The notes: generated from the sequence alone by a model not told the origin. A stretch of 14,269 nt of DNA from Desulfobacteraceae bacterium (GCA_022712835.1 JAFLJU010000512.1:1-14269), one strand, 5' to 3'; counted from the stretch's first letter, positions 1 to 7,642 are shown. Program-made: numbers and translations.

Positions 1-581
1 TGATGTTTTTTCTCCACCCCTCGGATGTCAAGGACACGGCTTTTTTGACCTATGATTATGACCGGGAAGACAAGGATGATACCCAATGGCTCTATCTGCC
101 AGCCCTGCACAAGACCAAACGTATTGCCTCCAAAGATAAAAACGGCAGTTTCATGGGGTCAGATCTGAATTATTCTGACATGACCGCAACAAACCTTGGG
201 GACTACACCTTTAAGTTTTACGAAAAGGCAAAGGAAAAACAGGTGAACCAGGCCATGACCTGGGTGATCTGGTGTATCCCCAAATCAGAGCAGATCGCAA
301 AGGAAAACGGGTATGACAAGGCCCTGGTTTTTGTTCGCCAGGATAACCATTTTGTTGTCCGTACCCTGGCCTGGGTGCAGGGGAGCCGTGATAAAAAATA
401 TTTTGATGTGAAAAAGCTTGAGCAGATTGAGGGGATATGGGTGGGAACCCACCTCACAGTGACCCGGAAAAGGGAGAGGCAGATAATTCATAAAACCATT
501 CTCACCCTGGACCGGGTGCGGTTCAACCAGAATCTGGACCCGGACATGTTTACCACCCGGAAAATGGAAAAAGGGATCTGA
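1..581 (+). CDS. LolA-like outer-membrane lipoprotein-sorting family protein, 5'-truncated
   Basis: The visible 192 residues resemble the C-terminal two thirds of the LolA-like family (COG2834 / PF17131 type), periplasmic proteins often encoded beside RND/MMPL exporters. Family-like features are the segment with WLYLPALHKTKRI (about residues 29-41), the following SFMGSDLNYSDM (about 49-60), and the regularly alternating strands up to the C-terminus. No signal peptide is visible and the protein is shorter than the usual 230-270 residues. The first Met at position 3 is therefore probably internal, and the gene starts outside the window. Its TGA stop overlaps the ATG of the next gene by one base (TGATG at 579-583), which implies translational coupling with the DUF1302 protein. 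By analogy with related loci an RND permease may lie upstream; that is inference. The family call rests on motif pattern only. Confidence 0.72.
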   Translation, partial: MFFLHPSDVKDTAFLTYDYDREDKDDTQWLYLPALHKTKRIASKDKNGSFMGSDLNYSDMTATNLGDYTFKFYEKAKEKQVNQAMTWVIWCIPKSEQIAKENGYDKALVFVRQDNHFVVRTLAWVQGSRDKKYFDVKKLEQIEGIWVGTHLTVTRKRERQIIHKTILTLDRVRFNQNLDPDMFTTRKMEKGI

Positions 582-2068
582 TGCTAGGGTCAGCTTTTTT
601 TTACCGGGATTTTTTTTACCGGGGTTTTTTTTTAGGACTGGTTTTTATAGTGGTGATTTCTTTCCATGGGGCATGGGCAGGAAGCGCCCTGGGACAAAAT
701 CAGCCAAAGCTTACCAATACAATGAAACTGGCCCCAGCGGTTGCTGACCCAGTGGACGAAATCCTGGATGGATTTGATGATGATCTGCCATCCATTTCCA
801 ATGATTTGGGAGAGCCAAACAAATCACATATAACCGATGAACCCGGGAATCGGTCCTTGTCCATAAAAGCATACCTTGAGCTGGGTTCTTCCTATAATAT
901 TTCCCACTCGGCCCCCAGGGCAGGGCAGACAGACTGGCGCGGGCTGTCCAGTCTTTACACCGAGGCCATGGGTGAAGTTTCCTATACATTTTCAACTGAC
1001 TGGAAGGTCAAGGTGTCCGGCCGGGCTTTGTTTGACACAGTATATTCCCTCCAAGGCCGGGATAATTATACCCCCCAGGTACTGGATACCCAGGAAAAGG
1101 AGGCGGAACTCATGGAGGCCTTTATCCTGGGCAGCCTGACCCGTAATCTGGATATTAAATTGGGCCGACAGGTGCTTGTGTGGGGCAGTTCAGACAGTAT
1201 CCGCGTGGTTGATGTGCTGAATCCCCTGGATCTGAGGCAGCCTGGGCTTGTTGATATTGAAGAGCTGCGCTTGCCGGTTGCCATGACCCGGATGGATTAC
1301 TATTGGGATCAATTTAGTCTCACGGGTGCCCTTGTCCATGAGGGCCGGTTTAACAAGGAGCCCCCCTGGGGGTCTGACTTCTATCCCTATGGGGTTCCTC
1401 TTCCTGAGGACAAAGGTCCGGACACGTTTCTGGACCACCCGGAATGGGCCCTGGCTGCCAATGGCAGGTTCGAGTATTGGGATCTATCCCTTTATCTGGC
1501 CAGAATTTTTAATGACAAGCCCCACATGGTCATGTCCGGGAATACCCCACCTTTTCTCGACCATGCCAGGCTGACCATGGCAGGCGCTTCTGTCAGTGCT
1601 GCCCATGGAAATTTTTTGTTCAAGGCAGAGGCAGCTTTTTTTGACGGGTTACGATATTTTAATAATCCTGACCAGGATTTTTCACGAATGGATGTCATGG
1701 CAGGGATGGAATACACTGGTTTTAAGGAGACCTTTATCAGCCTGGAATCGGCGATTCGTCATCACACCAACTGGGATCCAGCTTTAGAAAATATGCCGGA
1801 TTATGCCATTGAAACCGAGCTTCAGACGGCCTTTAGAATTTCCAGAACCTTTCTCCATGAGAGATTGACCCTGGTCTATCTGGGGATGATTTGGGGAAAA
1901 CAATTTGAAAACGGGGGGTTCCATAGGTTTGAATCTGCCTATAAAATCAGTGATTCCATATCCCTGACCGGGGGGCTTGTGTTTTACCAGTCAGGGGAGA
2001 AAAAAATAGAAACCCGGAACATTGGTGACAATGACCGGATTTTTATTAGAATTCGCTATGGATTTTAA
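581..2068 (+). CDS. DUF1302-family outer-membrane beta-barrel protein
   Basis: A 495-residue exported protein. A basic, Phe-rich N-terminus is followed by a hydrophobic segment (about residues 17-32) ending in AWA, a plausible signal-peptidase site near residue 33. After a low-complexity acidic linker (about 55-90) come alternating amphipathic strands. The family hallmark block LGRQVLVWGSSDSIRVVD, followed by NPLDLR (about residues 195-220), is present. The protein ends in ...RIRYGF; a C-terminal Phe is the usual signal for outer-membrane barrel assembly. DUF1302 proteins are thought to be envelope proteins associated with export of lipidic or hydrophobic material, but their function is not settled. 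AAGGGA at 571-576 lies inside the upstream gene and serves the ATG at 581. The gene ends 9 bp before the convergent histidine kinase gene with no obvious terminator between them. The T tracts after the start are unusual and listed separately. Confidence 0.82.
   Translation: MLGSAFFYRDFFYRGFFLGLVFIVVISFHGAWAGSALGQNQPKLTNTMKLAPAVADPVDEILDGFDDDLPSISNDLGEPNKSHITDEPGNRSLSIKAYLELGSSYNISHSAPRAGQTDWRGLSSLYTEAMGEVSYTFSTDWKVKVSGRALFDTVYSLQGRDNYTPQVLDTQEKEAELMEAFILGSLTRNLDIKLGRQVLVWGSSDSIRVVDVLNPLDLRQPGLVDIEELRLPVAMTRMDYYWDQFSLTGALVHEGRFNKEPPWGSDFYPYGVPLPEDKGPDTFLDHPEWALAANGRFEYWDLSLYLARIFNDKPHMVMSGNTPPFLDHARLTMAGASVSAAHGNFLFKAEAAFFDGLRYFNNPDQDFSRMDVMAGMEYTGFKETFISLESAIRHHTNWDPALENMPDYAIETELQTAFRISRTFLHERLTLVYLGMIWGKQFENGGFHRFESAYKISDSISLTGGLVFYQSGEKKIETRNIGDNDRIFIRIRYGF
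595..633 (+). repeat. Three long T tracts separated by ACCGGG in the DUF1302 signal-peptide region
   Basis: T8 (595-602), T8 (610-617) and T9 (625-633) are separated by ACCGGGA and ACCGGGG. Together they form a roughly 15-bp direct repeat that encodes the repeated FFYR. They lie 15-53 bases after the ATG. Homopolymers this long in early coding sequence are prone to slippage and could switch the downstream frame on and off. The repeat is seen directly; phase variation is inference. Confidence 0.85.
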
Positions 2069-2077
2069 CCAGAAGAG

Positions 2078-4081
2078 CTATTGCCCGGCAGAGCGGGGAA
2101 GTTTTATGGTGAATTGGCTACCTTTGCCCTTGGAGGAGCTCACATCCATGGTTCCTCGGTGATCATTCACAATGATATTATAGGAAACCGATAGACCCAG
2201 ACCGGTTCCCTGGCCAGGTGGCTTGGTTGTAAAAAAAGGTTCAAACAGCCGCTGCTGTGTGTCTGTATCCATTCCCGGTCCATTGTCTTTTATTTTGACC
2301 ACCCCGTGGGAGGCAGTTTCAAAGATCTGGATGTTGATCTCGGGTGCTTTAGATGGGGGGGCATCTGTGTGCATGGCATCTGCTGCATTTTTAATAATAT
2401 TCAGGAAAACCTGCTGGATTTTACCTGGTTCACAGCTAATAGGTTCTAAGTCAGGGGCATAATCCTTTGTCAGTATAATTTTTTTAAAATTGAAATTCTT
2501 TTTTGTATCAAAATCATTTCTGGCAAGTTTCAGGGTTTTATCCATGAGAGCCCCAAGGCTGGATTCTGATTTTCCCTTATTGGCTTTTCTGGAAAAGGAG
2601 AGCATATTTTCTACGATACTTGCCGCCCGGATGCCTGATTTGTGGACCATGTCAAGTTGGCTGATCACATTTCGGTTTTCCATAAAGGCCTTAACCTGGT
2701 CAAAGGTGATCCCGACCTCTTGGGCTGCCTGTAGGTTGGCCGGATTATCCTTTGTCAGCCTCAGGGAGAGCACTTGGGTATTTTGAATGATTCCTGCCAA
2801 AGGATTGTTTATTTCATGGACCATTCCAGCAGCCAGTCCGCCAACAGAGACCATTTTTTCCGATTGGATCATCATTTCTTCAAGCCTGACCTGTTCCGTT
2901 ACATCGTCAATTCGTATGACAGCCCCTTCCACACCACTAGTGATGAGGGGGTAAATGGTGATATTTTCAAATACGACTTCACCCTTGGACTGCCGCTGAA
3001 TTTTATTGGTTGTTCTGGCCTGCCTGGTTTGTATGATTTCCGATACCTGGTCCAGCTGGGTTTTGAAATGGGGGAAATAATGGGACAGGCTGTTTCCCTT
3101 TACTGCTATTTCCCTGAGGCTGGTTTCCTGTTCTGCTTTTTTATTCCACTGGGTAATCAGGCCTTTAGCATCAACACCCACCAGTATGGACGGCATGGAA
3201 TTGATAATATTGGAAAGATAGTTCTGAAGCTGCCTGGTTGTTTGTTCTGAAGTTTTCCAGGTGGTGATGTCCATGATTTCCACCATCGTATAAAGGGGGG
3301 ATTGGTTTTCATCCCGCATCAGGGATATGGTGGTATTGGCCCAGATGATGTCTCCGGTTTTAGAGATATATCTTTTTTCCAGGTTAAAGGCATCAGTGGG
3401 CATCTTTCCATCAACAAGATCTCTCACAAGGGCGCTGCCTTTTTCAATGTCATCGGGATGGGTGATGTCGCGGGAGTCCAGTTCCAGGAATTCCTTTACC
3501 TCATACCCCATTATTTCAGCCAGTCGTTTGTTCACCCATAAAAATCGTCCTTTGGCCACTGAAAGGGCTTTTCCAATCTGGGATGATTCAAAGGCCAGCT
3601 GGAAGCGTTTTTCACTTTCAGACAATGCAGTGATGGTTGTTCTCGGTTTGGAGATATCTTTAATGGTGACAATACGGACAGGCTTTCCCTTGAAATTCCC
3701 CTGACGGATATGAATTTCAACTGGGAATATACTTCCATTTTGTCGTTTATGGAGGTATTCATGGGGGGGGGCGTCGGACGGGTTCTGAATGGTTGTATTT
3801 ATCTTGTCCCTGTTTTCCGGTTGGGCGTGGAGAATCGCAATATGGTTATGGAGAAGCTGTTTTCGATCATAGCCGTAGGTATCAAGAAGCGCCTGGTTAA
3901 ATCCCAACAGACAGCCGGTGCTGTCCAGAATAAGACTGGGATCCGCTGTTTTATCGTAAAGTGATAGAATTTCAGAGTTCTGGTTTTCAAGGATTAAATT
4001 TTTCTTTTTTAGTTCAAGGATCTCTTGTTTAAGGATTTTCAGGAGGTTTTGATTATCAGTATGGTCCATACGCGGTTCCAT
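2078..4081 (-). CDS. Cytoplasmic three-PAS sensor histidine kinase
   Basis: A 667-residue kinase with no membrane segment. A short coiled coil (about 10-40) precedes three PAS domains (about 38-148, 155-275 and 285-400); the second reads through a PAC-like tail ending in MVEIMDIT. The HisKA domain carries GMVHEINNPLAG, so the phospho-acceptor is His422. The helical hairpin after it is longer than usual (about 440-500). The ATPase domain shows the N box (LNIIKNAADAM, Asn561/Asn565), G1 (DNGPGM, 599-604), the F box (LFEPFFTTK) and G2 (GTGLGL, 625-630), so it should be active. It presumably senses a cytoplasmic signal, since no haem or flavin motif could be assigned. No response regulator is encoded in the window, so the partner is elsewhere. 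The first Met was kept as start although the Shine-Dalgarno sequence (AAGAAG) is weak; Met5 is an alternative. The gene has its own candidate promoter and is divergent from a solute-binding protein. Confidence 0.9.
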   Translation of the reverse strand: MEPRMDHTDNQNLLKILKQEILELKKKNLILENQNSEILSLYDKTADPSLILDSTGCLLGFNQALLDTYGYDRKQLLHNHIAILHAQPENRDKINTTIQNPSDAPPHEYLHKRQNGSIFPVEIHIRQGNFKGKPVRIVTIKDISKPRTTITALSESEKRFQLAFESSQIGKALSVAKGRFLWVNKRLAEIMGYEVKEFLELDSRDITHPDDIEKGSALVRDLVDGKMPTDAFNLEKRYISKTGDIIWANTTISLMRDENQSPLYTMVEIMDITTWKTSEQTTRQLQNYLSNIINSMPSILVGVDAKGLITQWNKKAEQETSLREIAVKGNSLSHYFPHFKTQLDQVSEIIQTRQARTTNKIQRQSKGEVVFENITIYPLITSGVEGAVIRIDDVTEQVRLEEMMIQSEKMVSVGGLAAGMVHEINNPLAGIIQNTQVLSLRLTKDNPANLQAAQEVGITFDQVKAFMENRNVISQLDMVHKSGIRAASIVENMLSFSRKANKGKSESSLGALMDKTLKLARNDFDTKKNFNFKKIILTKDYAPDLEPISCEPGKIQQVFLNIIKNAADAMHTDAPPSKAPEINIQIFETASHGVVKIKDNGPGMDTDTQQRLFEPFFTTKPPGQGTGLGLSVSYNIIVNDHRGTMDVSSSKGKGSQFTIKLPRSAGQ

Positions 4082-4129
4082 TCATCTTCTTATCCCTGTT
4101 TTAGAAATGTTCATACCCAAGATGGAATC

Positions 4130-4159
4130 ACTATAAAGAAAGTGGTTATAACCTGTCAA
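4130..4159 (-). promoter_or_regulatory. Candidate sigma-70 promoter for the histidine kinase
   Basis: On the minus strand a perfect -35 TTGACA (4159-4154) is followed after 18 bp by the -10 TATAGT (4135-4130), five of six consensus bases. Transcription would begin near 4123 and leave a leader of about 40 bases before the kinase ATG at 4081. Assigned by consensus match only. Confidence 0.6.
4144..4153. promoter_or_regulatory. Perfect 10-bp palindrome GGTTATAACC, possible operator
   Basis: The palindrome occupies the -35-proximal part of the spacer in the candidate kinase promoter and directly abuts the -35 box. A regulator bound here would block RNA polymerase. The palindrome is seen directly; the operator role is inference, and a 10-bp palindrome can occur by chance. 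Confidence 0.35.
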
Positions 4160-4292
4160 GACTTTCCCTATTGACGCCAGAGCTATAACATTTTCCAGTT
4201 TACATTGAGTCGTTGTCTCATCATTTGTTGGCGACCGGTAATTGGTTGGGATCCCTCAAAAAGCCAAAAACAAATAAATCTGGTTTGTTTGT

Positions 4293-4320
4293 TTGAATAT
4301 CGAGTGGTGTATGGTATTAT
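4293..4320 (+). promoter_or_regulatory. Candidate promoter (extended -10) for the solute-binding protein
   Basis: TTGAAT (4293-4298) is followed after 16 bp by TATTAT (4315-4320), with a TG (4312-4313) one base before it forming an extended -10 element. TATACT at 4318-4323 is an overlapping alternative -10. The leader to the ATG at 4385 would be about 58 bases. Assigned by consensus match only. Confidence 0.5.
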
Positions 4321-4384
4321 ACTCGCCAGACCTGCCATAGGTCGTTACGAATTATCCAAAATTAAAAATAGGAGAAAATCAAGC

Positions 4385-5188
4385 ATGACGAAAACGAATG
4401 GTTTGACCCGTCTGGGTATGGTTGCCGGTATTTTGCTGGTGTTTATCTTACTGCCTGGCCTGGCATCGGCCCAGACAGTAACCGTATATTGTGATGACAA
4501 TTATTCCCCCTACTCCTATGTAAAGGATGGGCAGCCAGCCGGGATTTATACTGAAATTTTTAAAAAAGTTTTTTCCCGGATGAATGGATATGAAGTTGTC
4601 ATAAAGCCCGTGCCCTGGAAACGGGGAGTCAACTTGATGGAAAAGGGTAAGGGGTTCGCCCTCTATCCTCCCTATTATCGCCCCAAGGTCAGGCCCTTTA
4701 TGGATTATCCCATTCCGGTCCTGGATGAGGGGTATAGTATTCTAACACGAAAAGAGGATGCCGGTGACGGGACAAAGAAGTGGCCCGAGGACTTTACAGG
4801 TAAAAAAATGGGGGCCAATGCCGGATTCTCTGTACCAGACCTGGAAAAGGCAAAAAGCCTCGGGGTCAAGCTTGAAGAGGCAAAAAACAACCGGTCCAAC
4901 CTGTTGAAATTGATTTCCGGCCGGATAGATGGATTTATCTCAGATAAAAATGCCATATTCTGGGAATTAAAGCAGTTAAAAGCAAATGGTGAATATGACG
5001 ATACCAAGGGGCCTGCCCTGGCCATCGCATCGGATATCGGCAGTGAACAGGGATATATGGGATTTACAAACAAGGATGAAGGTGCCTTTGCCTTTAAATC
5101 TGATTTTATCACCCAATTTGTGGGAATAGTTGAGGAGATGAAGGCAAGCGGAGAAATTCAATCCATCCTTGACGGTTACATCAAATAG
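4385..5188 (+). CDS. Periplasmic family-3 solute-binding protein (SBP_bac_3 type)
   Basis: A 267-residue secreted protein. The N-terminus is a classic signal peptide: KTNGLTR, a hydrophobic core, and GLASAQ with cleavage near residue 29/30. The mature part begins with TVTVYCDDNYSPYSYV, typical of amino-acid-type binding proteins of PF00497. It continues with AGIYTEIFKKV, the VPWKRGVNLMEKGKG block (about 76-90) and a late ISGRIDGFISDKNA segment, matching the two-lobe periplasmic fold. The ATG at 4385 was chosen because AGGAG (4370-4374) precedes it and the signal peptide starts there. Upstream in-frame Mets would bury the signal peptide. No ABC permease or ATPase is adjacent, so it is an orphan binding protein. 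It may serve a distant transporter or act in sensing. The ligand cannot be read from the sequence. Confidence 0.85.
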   Translation: MTKTNGLTRLGMVAGILLVFILLPGLASAQTVTVYCDDNYSPYSYVKDGQPAGIYTEIFKKVFSRMNGYEVVIKPVPWKRGVNLMEKGKGFALYPPYYRPKVRPFMDYPIPVLDEGYSILTRKEDAGDGTKKWPEDFTGKKMGANAGFSVPDLEKAKSLGVKLEEAKNNRSNLLKLISGRIDGFISDKNAIFWELKQLKANGEYDDTKGPALAIASDIGSEQGYMGFTNKDEGAFAFKSDFITQFVGIVEEMKASGEIQSILDGYIK

Positions 5189-5227
5189 GGGGCCTAATTC
5201 CTGCACCAAGCCAGGGGTGAAATTTAG

Positions 5228-5257
5228 AAAAAAGGGCTGGCATGGGCCAGCCCTTTT
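5228..5257. terminator. Bidirectional intrinsic terminator
   Basis: A perfect 8-bp GC-rich stem (GGGCTGGC 5234-5241, GCCAGCCC 5246-5253) has a 4-base loop. It is flanked by A6 on the left (5228-5233) and T4 on the right (5254-5257). Reading rightward it ends the solute-binding gene. Reading leftward the A6 becomes a U6 tract and ends the AOR operon, whose last stop lies about 90 bp away. Confidence 0.85.
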
Positions 5258-5349
5258 ACCTCACCCCGTCCCGCCTTAGGGCCAATGTGGTGGAAAAGGA
5301 TTATGGCCTGGGTCTGGCAGGCATATTTGAACATCATGCCATGGGCGGG

Positions 5350-7173
5350 TTACTTGTTTTTTTGGATACCGCTTTCGCTATCAAGTCCCATCAATTTATA
5401 GAATTCCTTTTTCATGCCTGAAAAATTCATGGGTATTCCCTTGGGTTCTCCATCCCTTGCAGGTTCCAGCATCCTTGGGGTCAGGTTGTCATGTTCTGCC
5501 CTGAATCCAAAGCGATGGTTTAACACTCTTTTGAGATAAAAAATACGCCTGCCTGCCTGTATCATATCTGGGATTTCCCAGCCGTATCCTGCCACGAAAT
5601 TAAATAAATCCACCCATTCCGGTAGGGTCACCTGCCGGTCGGCAAACTGGCAGAAGCAAGCAGAGTTTTCAATATTTCCCAATTCAAAACCAAAGACAGC
5701 CACCTTCGCTTTATTCTCATCGGTCATGGGCTCCAGGTCATAGTCAAAATCGATTTCAGGATAGTAACAGGCTCCGGCTTCGATAAAATGCATGGCACTG
5801 GACACATGGCAACCGCCCCTGGGGCTTATGGCATAGGCCAGGGCTTTGCCGTGGCCGCCCCCTCTGGGATCGTGCATGGGAACCTCAAGGCCTTTGCTGT
5901 GGGCGGTGTAGTCAATGGAATTTTTACCAATTTTTTGGGCTGCCCCCACACTGCCGAGTCCCAGCAGTTTACCAAGCTTCCCTTTTTTTGTGGCCATGGC
6001 CGGCAAAATAAGATCCACCACTGTTGCCATGTCCCCCCAGATCAGGGGGATATTATCGATATCTGCCCGGGTGAGATGGCCTTTTTCGTATGCCTCCATG
6101 GCCCAGGCAATGGTGGCACCGGCTGAGATGGTATCTAACCCCAGGTCATTGCAGACCCGCCCTGCCTTGCAGGCCGCAGCCAGATCCATGGAATCCAACA
6201 GACAGCCAAAGGATACAATGGTCTCATACTCAGGGCCGGAGCCCTTGGGAATGGCAAAGGGCCCCTGGTTCACCTGCACGATTCGTTTACAGGCAATGCC
6301 GCAATGGGCACAGGAGGACCTGCCCCGCAGATAGGTATCACAAAGGTTTTCTCCGGTAAGTGCTTCAGCCATTTCCTCATTAAAATTGGAGGTCCAGTTT
6401 TTAATGGGGACATTGCCAGAATAAACATGGCTTTCAAGACTGCCTGCTGTGCCGAATTCCCGAAGAACTTCAGGGATCATGCCGGATCTGATCCTGGGAT
6501 TCAGCTCTTTTCTAAGGGCTTCAAATTTTTCAGGCTCAGCCAGCTCCATGTTTTTTGTGCTGGCCCTGACCACTACGGCCTTAAGATTTTTAGACCCCAT
6601 GATGGCACCAAAGCCGGTTCGGCCGAATGCATGGTGGTTGTCATGGATGATGCAGGCATAGGGCACCTGATTCTCCCCGGCAGGACCAATGACAAGGGTT
6701 CTGTATCTTTTGGAATAGCGCTCCTTTAACGACCGGGTGACCTGGTCTATGCCCTTTCCCCAGTATTGGGCTGCATCAACCAGGGAAATTTGCTCATCTT
6801 CAATAAGGAGAAACACAGGTTTTTTTGACTGGCCCGTAATCATGATTCCATCAAAGCCTGCATACCGCAGTTCCGGGGCAAAATATCCCCCGCAGGAAGA
6901 ATCTGAAAAACCGCCGGTCAAGGGAGAACGACCTGCCACAGAGCACCGGCTTGTTCCTGACAATTTTAACCCGGCAAAGGGGCCGTTCATAATCAAAAGC
7001 ATGGCTGCGGGAGACAGGGCCGGGGCCTCAAAGTCAGCGGTTTCCTGAAAAATTTTTGCCCCAAGACCGCTGCCGCCGATATAACTGGAATAATAGGTAT
7101 GGGGAAACTCGATGATCTCTATGGGTCCCTCAGACAGATCAATACGAATTACTTTACCGGTGTTACCTTTCAC
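5350..7173 (-). CDS. aor: Aldehyde:ferredoxin oxidoreductase (tungsten/molybdenum AOR family)
   Basis: A 607-residue, full-length AOR. These cytoplasmic enzymes oxidise aldehydes to carboxylates, or reduce acids, with ferredoxin, using a tungsten bis-pyranopterin and one 4Fe-4S cluster. Visible features are the N-terminal KVIRIDL and GGSGLGAK; HHAFGRTGFGAIMGSKNLKA (181-200); cluster ligands C288-x2-C291-x3-C295, numbered as I recall for the Pyrococcus furiosus enzyme; GPEYE (313-317); the pterin motif DLGLD (343-347); and DPRGGGHG (435-442). The fourth cluster Cys is probably C508 in NSACFCQF. The usual DxxGLC there is degenerate, with Asn for Asp and Cys for Gly. The start is GTG, with AGGAG eight bases upstream. 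It is the last gene of the operon, 28 bp after the SCP2-like gene, and fits oxidation of an aldehyde formed in the pathway. The substrate cannot be read from the sequence. Confidence 0.93.
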   Translation of the reverse strand: MKGNTGKVIRIDLSEGPIEIIEFPHTYYSSYIGGSGLGAKIFQETADFEAPALSPAAMLLIMNGPFAGLKLSGTSRCSVAGRSPLTGGFSDSSCGGYFAPELRYAGFDGIMITGQSKKPVFLLIEDEQISLVDAAQYWGKGIDQVTRSLKERYSKRYRTLVIGPAGENQVPYACIIHDNHHAFGRTGFGAIMGSKNLKAVVVRASTKNMELAEPEKFEALRKELNPRIRSGMIPEVLREFGTAGSLESHVYSGNVPIKNWTSNFNEEMAEALTGENLCDTYLRGRSSCAHCGIACKRIVQVNQGPFAIPKGSGPEYETIVSFGCLLDSMDLAAACKAGRVCNDLGLDTISAGATIAWAMEAYEKGHLTRADIDNIPLIWGDMATVVDLILPAMATKKGKLGKLLGLGSVGAAQKIGKNSIDYTAHSKGLEVPMHDPRGGGHGKALAYAISPRGGCHVSSAMHFIEAGACYYPEIDFDYDLEPMTDENKAKVAVFGFELGNIENSACFCQFADRQVTLPEWVDLFNFVAGYGWEIPDMIQAGRRIFYLKRVLNHRFGFRAEHDNLTPRMLEPARDGEPKGIPMNFSGMKKEFYKLMGLDSESGIQKNK

Positions 7174-7190
7174 AATTTCGCTCCTGTTTT

Positions 7191-7220
7191 TTCTTAACGA
7201 TTTACTTTCTTTTAACGATT
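7191..7220 (-). repeat. Short imperfect tandem duplication at the SCP2-AOR junction
   Basis: TTAACGATT occurs at 7194-7202 and again at 7212-7220, each preceded by TTCT or TTCTTT. In the sense direction the last codons of the SCP2-like gene (AATCGTTAAAAG) are repeated just past its TAA stop as AATCGTTAAGAA, before the AGGAG of the AOR gene. It looks like a replication-slippage product in a spacer. Confidence 0.6.
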
Positions 7221-7642
7221 ATGTCATCATACCCAAGGCTGTGCAGAATCTCGGGGAATCGTCTAAAGGTTGGTCTGACAACCGGCAACAGCTTGAGCAT
7301 GGCTGTAATCTTCCCGCCTTGTTTGACCTTTCCCTTGGCCACAGCTGCAATGGGATTCTCAAACCCGTGCCAGAACCTATGGGAATGATCTGCGGATTGT
7401 TTGGACCAGACATCTTCTTTAAGGGGACTCTCCCCCAGATAAAAATTACCGTGGAACCCCTCTTTTTCAGGGGGATTTTTTAGATCAATGAGGATTTCGC
7501 AGTCCGGATCTGTATAAATAAATTTTATGATGATATTGGCCTTGGCCATCTTGGGACCTATTTTTTCATCCTTGAGCACGCTGGTCAGAAATGAATCATA
7601 TATTTCATATAAATGGGCACTGTCCTTGTAATATTCGCTCAT
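7202..7642 (-). CDS. SCP2 sterol-carrier-like domain protein
   Basis: A 146-residue protein resembling a single SCP-2 lipid-binding domain. It has an N-terminal helix, then strands IIIKFIYTD and CEILIDL, then the FHGNFYLGE and FWHGFENPIAAVAKGKVKQGGKITAMLKLLPV pattern, and an LHSLGYDD tail. SCP2 domains bind acyl-CoAs, fatty acids or sterols in a hydrophobic tunnel; there are no catalytic residues to point to. Of three possible Mets, the ATG at 7642 was chosen because GAGGGAG lies six bases before it. The longer version starting at 7681 would overlap the acyl-CoA dehydrogenase gene by 17 bp and lacks a good ribosome site. Lying between an acyl-CoA dehydrogenase and AOR, it may hold or present a hydrophobic pathway acyl group. 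The family call is by overall pattern and is moderately sure. Confidence 0.68.
   Translation of the reverse strand: MSEYYKDSAHLYEIYDSFLTSVLKDEKIGPKMAKANIIIKFIYTDPDCEILIDLKNPPEKEGFHGNFYLGESPLKEDVWSKQSADHSHRFWHGFENPIAAVAKGKVKQGGKITAMLKLLPVVRPTFRRFPEILHSLGYDDIIVKRK

Larger units (their letters stand above)
4082..4384. other. 303-bp divergent intergenic region between the histidine kinase and the solute-binding protein
   Basis: No gene is supported here. The reading frame of the solute-binding protein stays open back to an ATG at 4205, but that extension lacks a Shine-Dalgarno sequence and would put about 60 non-signal residues before the signal peptide. The region holds one candidate sigma-70 promoter on each strand and a 10-bp palindrome. 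It also has a small inverted repeat (GACCT/AGGTC, arms 4329-4333 and 4339-4343) in the probable leader of the solute-binding gene, which may be chance. Confidence 0.7.

Noticed and set aside
2774..3250. 158-codon open frame on the plus strand inside the histidine kinase gene
   Set aside because: Antisense shadow of a well-supported kinase. The translation has no family features and no ribosome site.
4329..4343. Inverted repeat GACCT/AGGTC in the solute-binding gene leader as a riboswitch or operator
   Set aside because: The arms are only 5 bp, with no further conserved structure visible; noted under the intergenic region only.
4205..4384. N-terminal extension of the solute-binding protein from the ATG at 4205
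   Set aside because: It would place about 60 residues before a clear signal peptide. The ATG at 4385 has AGGAG upstream and the candidate promoter lies inside the extension.
5285..5401. Small Trp-rich plus-strand reading frame of 38 codons (MWWKRIMAWVWQ...)
   Set aside because: It overlaps the 3' end of the AOR gene in antisense, lies downstream of a terminator, and has no well-spaced ribosome site; probably chance.
6304..6729. 141-codon open frame on the plus strand inside the AOR gene
   Set aside because: Antisense shadow of a conserved, full-length AOR gene.
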